From contig NJFT01000122.1 of assembly GCA_002221725.1 (NCBI GenBank), positions 1 to 64,000 of the forward strand: a stretch of 64,000 bases of DNA, read 5' to 3'. Both the position numbers and the translations under genes were made by a program. Below the pieces are notes generated by a model, which saw nothing but the letters and a program-made list of their open reading frames with translations, was not told where the DNA came from and did not search any database. This DNA comes from Scedosporium boydii. Lineage: Eukaryota > Ascomycota > Sordariomycetes > Microascales > Microascaceae. Positions 57,985 to 64,000 of the stretch are shown piece by piece. Numbering within the stretch: the stretch's first letter is position 1; every line of letters starts with the position of its first letter.

Positions 57985-59332
57985 TTACTCTCCGTTGAGG
58001 GCATTCATCTTCTTAGCATGCCCGTAAACAAGAGTCTTGGCCTCCTCGTCATCAAGGTAGATGGTGAAACCGTCATTGTGGTTCCGGCCGAAGGAGTACT
58101 CAGAGTATCCGTACTGCCAGTACATGTCAGGGACCTTCTCCTCGACAGAAATCTCCTGCCATCCACCGACAACTTCGAGCCTAGTCTCGTTACGGGTTTG
58201 GCCCAGGGCTTCCTGGCGAGCCTCGGGGGTCATCCATCCGTACTCCTCATGAACCACAGGCTTTCCAGCCTTCCTTGCGGACTCGGCGTGGTCGTGAATC
58301 CACTGATTGGTCCATTCGACGGTCTTACTCCACCAATCGGGGTAGGAGTGGAAGACGCCGAAGTCGATGTTCTTGAGGCTAATCTCATGGTCGAAGTCGC
58401 CGCCGTCGGCACCATTGTAAGCCCAATCGTCGGACTCGACGTTGAACCCACCTTCTCCGCCCCAGGTTACAAGATGGTTGGGGTCGAGGCTCTTGATGTA
58501 GGTGCTAATCTCGTCGATCCAGCCCGACATGAGTTCCACGGTGCAATTTTCGCTGCGGGGGAGGTTGCGAGTGCCATCAGCGCCGCAGCGGGGTTCGTTG
58601 GCGAGCTCCCAGGCCATGATAGCAGGCGAGTCCTTGTAGCGGGTGACGAACTCCTTAATGTAGGCCTTGAAATGATCTTTGATTACGGGCAAGCGGTAGA
58701 ACTGGAAGTGAATGTGTTAGAGCGCGCGTTGCGGTTTCTCTGCTACAGTCGGGAATCACACACATCATCGTGGTACTGGCCTCCGAGGTTGACAGTGTAC
58801 ATGTCCATACCACCATAGTCTGCCCAATTGTTGGTGAGGGCGACGATGAGCTTGATTCCGACCTCGGTGGCGGCGTCAACAACCTTGTCGAAGCCCTCAA
58901 TATTGATAGTGGGCTTGCCATTGTCCCATCTCTGGAAGATGACCTCGGTAGTAGCGCCCTCACCTCCGTACTGGGGAAGACCGTTCGGGTCGTAGGTGGT
59001 GTTCTTGTCGTTGAAGCCCCAGGTTCGAAACACCTTCAGGCCAGCATCTTTGGCTGCCGTCAGACCCTTGACGACATCGGCTTGAGTCTATCCAAGATTT
59101 TAGTAGGAGCCCCGGTATCGGGATGGTAATTACGCACGCCAGAGAATGGGAAGTAGTAGGCATTGCTTCCCGCAAAGTAGAAGTCCTCACCATCGAGCTG
59201 GAACTTGCCCTCCTTGACCGTGACGAAGCCCTTGGGGGGCTGCGCCTTGCACGCCCTGCGACGATGAGGGCCGGCAAGAGCTCCAGTGGCGACAAGACTG
59301 AGGGTCACGAGAGTGGTGGTGTTGAAATGCAT
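57985..59332 (-). CDS. Secreted endo-beta-1,4-mannanase, GH5_7
   Basis: Exons 59332-59138, 59087-58764 and 58701-57985; 411 residues; introns 50 and 62 bp, phase 0. A signal peptide ([14 protein letters not shown]) is followed by a short pro-region with RRR, a probable Kex2 site. The TIM-barrel begins at [24 protein letters not shown] and WADYGGMD are typical of the subfamily. The acid/base Glu lies in [10 protein letters not shown] and the nucleophile Glu in VVHEEYGW; a substrate-binding Trp is in [10 protein letters not shown]. Members cleave beta-1,4-mannan backbones outside the cell. No carbohydrate-binding module is attached. No regulator site was identified by eye. The long open frame on the opposite strand of the third exon is a shadow. 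Confidence 0.92.
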
Positions 59333-61190
59333 TTCGACTTAAAGAATCAACGAGAGAATTCAGTTGAAGTAACGAACGCAACGGGCCGTTTGTGGTGGAA
59401 TACACAAGTACATCAGTTTAAACCAACAGGGGAAAACCGCCGCATCGCGAAGCATCAAAAAGAAAAGGAAAAGAGAATAACAAGCGGTCATTGATATATA
59501 TCATCACCTACACAAGTATTGCGACACTAGCTCGGGGAACTTGGGGCTTCCCGTCAATGCGGTACGGTGCAAGGGACCAAGCCGTAAGCATATTGGCTGT
59601 CCAATGGATTCTACATACGAGACGGGGTACCAACGCCGGTCTAATTTTGATTGACACGGAGCTTCGAGGACCGCGTTGCCCGGATTGGAAGAATGCAACC
59701 TAGCGATTGGCTAGCAAAGAAAATAAAGGAGAGACAAGCAGCGCCCCACTTGCCTGGAGGGGTTTTAACTTATTCCGGGCAGGGAAGAGAGAGCTGATGA
59801 TCGCTGATCGGAGCATGGGTGGATGTGCAGAGGGCGGTTCAATTCGGGGAATCTCTCGCCCCGCTTCGCCTAGACGGAGGGAGGCACTGCGAAGTCACAT
59901 CTGGCGATCTGGGGGTTCCATTAGGCACGACAAAGGCACATTCAATGGGCTCAGTTGACTGCAGCCACCATTTCTTTATGACAAGAGAAAGAGGTCAATC
60001 TGCCGACGGCGCAGCGGACAGATAGTTATACTTCTTAAAGAAGTCCTCGATGACTATGGCATCTATAATCTCACCCAGCTCAGTAAGGCAACGATGACTC
60101 TAAAGTCGGCTTGGCAGCTGGCGAGAGGTTGATCACACAAATAAGGACGATCAGGATTCAACGGCTTCTCTTAACGGAGCCTTTATAAAGCGGATAGAGA
60201 AGCAAAAATAATACATACGACCATAGCTCGTAGATAACTGAGGGTCCCGTCCGCTCCCCTGTACATAAGCTACGAAGCGCCAGACTAGTAGTTGGGTCGG
60301 TGACGACCAGCGAATCCCTGGTGTTGTATGTTTTTTATTTTTTTTCTCGCGACTTATTTTCCTCTTTTTTCGTTCTCGTTTTTTCAATCTTTGTTGAGGC
60401 TTCGTGACGTGTCGCGTGAGGGCATCACGGATCGACGACATCAAAGGGGAATCTGGTCACGTGATGATCGAGTCAGCTATTGCGGACTAAATCTAAACAG
60501 TTTTGCTCCTCATCTTTCCACCAATCACTCTTTCCGTTAGAGCATTATCGAGGACCTGGGGATTGCTCCTATAAGTTGTATGACCTAGGGCTGGAGGTGT
60601 TGCCTTGGGTGACCATCGTCGCTGTTTTTTAGGAGTTCCTTTTGTCAGTGTATGCCCGAAGAAACCCGCCGCTTAAACCCGGTAATAGAGGTGGGATTCA
60701 GAATGCGCTCATGATACGCGAGTACACGAGGTTGATTACCTATGAATCCGTCGTTTTGGACTGTTGGTAAACATTGGTTCTCATGTGATGAGTGGCTATG
60801 AGATTTGGGGTATTTGGAGGCAGGTCCCGTGCGGTTGCTCCTTTTGGGGCAACTTTAGTAATTTTGTGAACTTTAATAGGACATCAATGATGGAAGGCGA
60901 GTGTAGCTTGTTAGCGGCACCACTTTCGTGACTAGTACACTTGTACTGGGGGGCTTCACCTTCCGTGGCTCACTGCCTTGTGCCTTGTTTAAAATCACAT
61001 GGGATATCACTGGAGTCATCCCTTCCTCGACTTCAAAAAGGCACTTGATCCGTCGCTCTTTCCATAGCCGTGGTCTCCAAGTCTTTCCTCTCTCCCATCT
61101 CCCATTTTTTGCCTCCATCTCCATCTCCCGTTCCAACTTCATCATTTTGAAATAACCCCATACATCGAATATTGTTCCATCCATGTCAAA
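59333..61190. other. Intergenic region, nothing recognised
   Basis: 1.9 kb; the last ~100 bp before the next ATG are very pyrimidine-rich, as in many fungal promoters and leaders. Confidence 0.45.
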
Positions 61191-62513
61191 ATGGCTGCGC
61201 CTGATGATACTGGGTCCCATAATCCGACCTCGACCCGAAGGATCGTTCTTTCTCGGACTCTCTCGTCGAAGTCTGTGCAGTCGACCGCGTCCAGTTTTGC
61301 TAAGCGCATGAACGCGACCCGCGCAGATTCTTCGTCTCCATTTACAGTCATCGGTCGAGGCACCTGCGGCACTGTTTACGAAATCCCAGGAACCGTCCGT
61401 GTTGTGAAGATAGGATCTTCGCTTCACACCGGTCTCTGGCAGGATTTTCTTCAAACCAATCTCGCCTACAGATCCGTGGTTCACACAGAAGAACAACTTC
61501 GGAATCTCTTCCGACACAAGCTCTCCATCCCCCGAGTTCCTCGATGTTTCGAATATCACACACCCGATGATCAGAATTTCTGGGACCCTATCCAACCCAG
61601 GATCCCCTCGGACGATCGGCTCACACGGGCGGCTCTTATCGAAGAGCGTGTGCTCCCAATGCCCAGTGAAACTCGGGCGTTCCTGATCTCAACCTTCTTC
61701 CCCAAGGAGATTCAGAAGGATGCTCTCGACGACGAAGAGAACAAGGCATGCCTTATTCGTCTCTACTTCGGCGAGAAGGAGCCTGAAGGGATGTGTTACG
61801 ATACGCTCCAAAATTTCCCACTTTACTACGACAGAATGCTCGCACTTGACTTGGAGCTTCCTGATCTCGTGAAAGAGGTCGCTATCGGGCTTTCCATCCT
61901 CCACTGGCAGGCCCATCTCGACGGCCGAGACGTCGAATTTGTTCTTGGAACCTCTGCTGCGGGGCCTACGATTCCCCCTCATACCATAGATTTCAAAGAA
62001 GGCAGCACGCCACGCTCCGTTTACGAACATGATTTCCGCCGACGCCGAACTCACATTTGGATGATTGACTTTGACAAGTCGCGCTCCTTCAAGATGACGG
62101 ATACAGATACGGATATTCTCGACAAGCTTGTCCCTGCGACGCACGGAAATGACCCATATTTTCCGAGGCCCGATATTGACGCCTCTCTCTGGGAGGATTT
62201 CGTGGACGCCTACATCAAGAGCAGCGAATTCGTCCTGAAGCAGGAATTATCGGTGACAAAGATCAAGGATCGAGTGAAAAAACGAATTCTAGAGCTGCCG
62301 GGGAAATTTATCCAAAAACTAAAAGTTAAGTTTGAAGAGCAGGCCGAATTTGAGGCAAACTCTGAGAACTTCATTGTTTTTGGGGACGACGGCTCTGAGA
62401 CCGGAGGGCAGGATGAGGGTGATAACAAAGGAATGGGGGCTGAGGACCCGAGCTCAAAGGAAGGTTCTAGTGACGAAGAACGCAGCAGTGATGAAAACTC
62501 TGATGCGGAGTAA
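61191..62513 (+). CDS. DUF3669 kinase-like protein
   Basis: A single exon of 440 residues. A basic, Ser/Thr-rich N-terminus leads to FTVIGRGTCGTVYEIPG, which resembles the glycine loop of protein kinases, followed by VVKIG with a Lys. The centre contains VAIGLSILHWQAHLDGRDVEFVLG and HIWMIDFDKSR, the DUF3669 core, where a kinase would have its catalytic loop and metal-binding Asp. The last ~40 residues are strongly acidic (SSDEERSSDENSDAE), a possible CK2-type or disordered tail. DUF3669 proteins are common in moulds, often in many copies and labelled zinc-finger proteins without good reason; activity is unknown. The ATG at 61191 was chosen over an out-of-frame ATG just upstream at about 61183, which could act as a very short upstream frame. 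Confidence 0.82.
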   Translation: MAAPDDTGSHNPTSTRRIVLSRTLSSKSVQSTASSFAKRMNATRADSSSPFTVIGRGTCGTVYEIPGTVRVVKIGSSLHTGLWQDFLQTNLAYRSVVHTEEQLRNLFRHKLSIPRVPRCFEYHTPDDQNFWDPIQPRIPSDDRLTRAALIEERVLPMPSETRAFLISTFFPKEIQKDALDDEENKACLIRLYFGEKEPEGMCYDTLQNFPLYYDRMLALDLELPDLVKEVAIGLSILHWQAHLDGRDVEFVLGTSAAGPTIPPHTIDFKEGSTPRSVYEHDFRRRRTHIWMIDFDKSRSFKMTDTDTDILDKLVPATHGNDPYFPRPDIDASLWEDFVDAYIKSSEFVLKQELSVTKIKDRVKKRILELPGKFIQKLKVKFEEQAEFEANSENFIVFGDDGSETGGQDEGDNKGMGAEDPSSKEGSSDEERSSDENSDAE

Positions 62514-63007
62514 TTAGCGAGTGAATTCAGCGCGGAAGGGGAACGCCTATATGTCCTTCCTGAGCATAAAGCTGCTGGGGATCACACCTTGAAAGAAAGA
62601 ATCCGTTTTCGTAATACTAAGCGAGAGAACTCAGAAGTTCGGGGAAGGGCGACGAGATGAGACTGGTCGCTGGAAACAGTTTAGTGCATGTAATTATTGG
62701 AAGAAGAGACTCCTGCTGAGTTCCTACTCTCTTGAGTTTTGACATGCTCTCGTCCCCGTACCTCCAGGACTGTGCATGATCATGTTCTGGGGACACGTCG
62801 CAAGGTCGAGGCTTGGCCAGACACTGAACAGCACTCCCTGGGGCGAGCCGCAGATTTTTACCTCGAGCATTCACTTGCGAAATCTTCGTCACATTCACAT
62901 GCTAGAGAATAACTGACAAACCCCGTGTATCATTAAATTATATACTGGAATTAAATATAAATTATCAGGAGTCTTCGGCATTTACATGTGTTATAATGGC
63001 CATTTAA
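62514..63007. other. Convergent intergenic region
   Basis: About 490 bp between two converging genes with an AT-rich end near 62920-63010; no gene recognised. Confidence 0.4.
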
Positions 63008-64000
63008 TTAGACCGGTTGGGTTTGCAACTTGGTCAGGACAATATCATCGACTTGAACCTCCTTAAAACTTCCAGTTCCGCTATACGTAAATTCGATCCT
63101 AACCGTAACACTATTGGATGTAGTCGAGAAAATTCCCGAACCAATCGTCGCGACGGAAGTGAAGCTCGAGGTGGTGATAAGTCCACCAGCCTGCTGAGAA
63201 TCGTTGACGTAAAGGGTAGCGTAGACGCTGCCCGAAGTCGTTGTCCTTCGAGCCTTAAAGGATACCTTGTAGTTCGCTCCCGGGCAAACGGTGACAGACT
63301 GTACGATGCGTTGGGGCAGGTTTCCGTTTCCGCCGTTGATGCGAGCACGGAGCGCATAGCCCTGAGCGCCGCCGACGGCGATACGCTCCACGGTGGCATC
63401 GCCGGCGGTGAGGACGGACCAGGTGCCGGTGAGGGTGCCCTCGAAGTCACCGTTGATGACGGGGTTGCCCGCGGGGCACGCAGGCACGGAGGTGGTGACA
63501 GTCTGGACAGTGGTCTCAGTGGCCGTGGTGGTGGTGGTGGTTGGCTCCGTGATCGTTGCTGTCTCAGTCTCCGTGGTGGTCGTAGTCGTAGGAGTCGTGA
63601 CGGTTTCCGTCTCCGTGGTGGTGGTAGGCGTCGTGACAGTCTCGGTCTCAGTGGTGGTAGTGGTGGTAGGCTCAGTCAAGATCTGGGTCAACGTCTCAGT
63701 CTCCGTGGTGGTGGTAGTCGTAGGCTCAGTGAGGACTTGTGTAAGGGTCTCCGTCTCAGTGGCCGTCGTAGGCTCAGTCAGAGTCTCCGTCAGGGTTTCT
63801 GTGAGGGCCTGGGTGACGGTGAACTCCTCAGCAGGAAGGGTGATCGTGGTAGGGACAGTCAGGGTGATCTCCTGCGTGAGGGTTTCGGTTTCGGCCGGGA
63901 GGGTAACAACCTCGCCCTCTCCTGGGATGGTTAGGGTCGTGGTGGCGGTCGCGGTGACTTCTTCGCCGGGAACAGTGACGGTTACCTCATCACCGGGAAC
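63008..64000 (-). CDS. Thr-rich cell-surface protein with C-terminal carbohydrate-binding-like domain (5' part outside window)
   Basis: The frame is open from the window edge (64000) to the stop at 63008, so only the last 330 residues are seen. The first ~180 are a Thr/Glu/Pro-rich low-complexity stalk with repeats such as TEPTTTTTTETET and TVPGEEVTVTVPG, likely heavily O-mannosylated. After CPAGNPVINGDFEGTLTGTW comes a beta-sandwich of about 150 residues (SVTVCPGANYKVSFKARR, YVNDSQQAGGL, VQVDDIVLT) that resembles CBM4_9-type carbohydrate-binding modules. Proteins of this build are fungal adhesins or wall-associated proteins. The N-terminal part, which would show a signal peptide and any catalytic domain, lies beyond the window. 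Long open frames on the other strand are shadows of the repeat. Confidence 0.8.
   Translation of the reverse strand, partial: VPGDEVTVTVPGEEVTATATTTLTIPGEGEVVTLPAETETLTQEITLTVPTTITLPAEEFTVTQALTETLTETLTEPTTATETETLTQVLTEPTTTTTTETETLTQILTEPTTTTTTETETVTTPTTTTETETVTTPTTTTTTETETATITEPTTTTTTATETTVQTVTTSVPACPAGNPVINGDFEGTLTGTWSVLTAGDATVERIAVGGAQGYALRARINGGNGNLPQRIVQSVTVCPGANYKVSFKARRTTTSGSVYATLYVNDSQQAGGLITTSSFTSVATIGSGIFSTTSNSVTVRIEFTYSGTGSFKEVQVDDIVLTKLQTQPV

Noticed and set aside
58018..58818. Long plus-strand frame opposite the mannanase
   Set aside because: Shadow of the GH5 coding exon; no family motif and no introns of its own.
63017..63934. Long plus-strand Gly/Arg-rich frame at the right end
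   Set aside because: Reverse complement of the Thr-rich repeat, not a gene.
1..64000. tRNA, rRNA, CRISPR array or intact transposon
   Set aside because: Read for cloverleaf-like stems, terminal inverted repeats and regularly spaced repeats; none was convincing by eye. A covariance-model scan could still find a tRNA.

Overview
The window looks like nuclear DNA of a filamentous ascomycete (Pezizomycotina; the gene content would fit a eurotiomycete, but this is inference). Evidence: genes are split by many 45-80 bp GT-AG introns with CTAAC/CTGAC-like branch sites. The protein families are typical of moulds: UstYa-like oxidases, CorA-like membrane proteins, a GH5 mannanase, an extracellular intradiol dioxygenase, a tyrosinase, an AA8 cytochrome domain, a DUF3669 protein, a Zn2Cys6 regulator and a HeLo/kinase-like remnant. 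Genes lie on both strands with long non-coding gaps. No rRNA, tRNA, CRISPR array or complete transposon was seen.

4.7-15.2 kb is the most interesting part. A secreted protein with two similar Cys-rich halves (4731-5705) is followed by two divergent UstYa-type oxidase genes (6052-7163 minus, 7454-8477 plus) that share the same four intron positions. Next comes a tiny two-exon gene (9470-9671). Its 47-residue product has a signal peptide and ends in an acidic/dibasic stretch followed by SYYD, as expected of a Kex2-processed, Tyr-containing RiPP precursor. A full-size ABC-C exporter (10446-15245) completes a plausible small peptide natural-product cluster. Two members carry visible lesions: the last 3' splice site of the second UstYa gene reads CG, and there is an in-frame TGA in the last ABC domain.

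16-31 kb holds ordinary single genes: a 73-aa small protein, a CorA-like membrane protein, an acyl-CoA thioesterase II, and a divergent pair of secreted enzymes (intradiol dioxygenase and tyrosinase) that could act on the same catechols.

31-35 kb is a graveyard: a Zn2Cys6 regulator and an AMID-like FAD oxidoreductase, each broken by frameshifts and stops. 35-40.6 kb is a nine-exon, 1655-codon-scale gene with a C-terminal CorA-like membrane domain.

41.9-49 kb has a signalling or cell-death flavour: a Ser/Thr kinase fused to ankyrin repeats, a divergently transcribed caspase-like protease, a decayed HeLo-associated kinase-like gene and a decayed DUF6594 membrane gene. 50-59 kb encodes secreted or surface proteins: a DJ-1/PfpI protein, a Cys-rich protein of unknown family, an AA8 cytochrome domain, a frameshifted GPI-type protein and a GH5_7 mannanase. 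The right end has a DUF3669 kinase-like gene and the 3' part of a Thr-rich cell-surface protein that runs off the window.

All exon boundaries were placed by eye from splice signals, reading frame and family motifs; none has been tested by transcript data.
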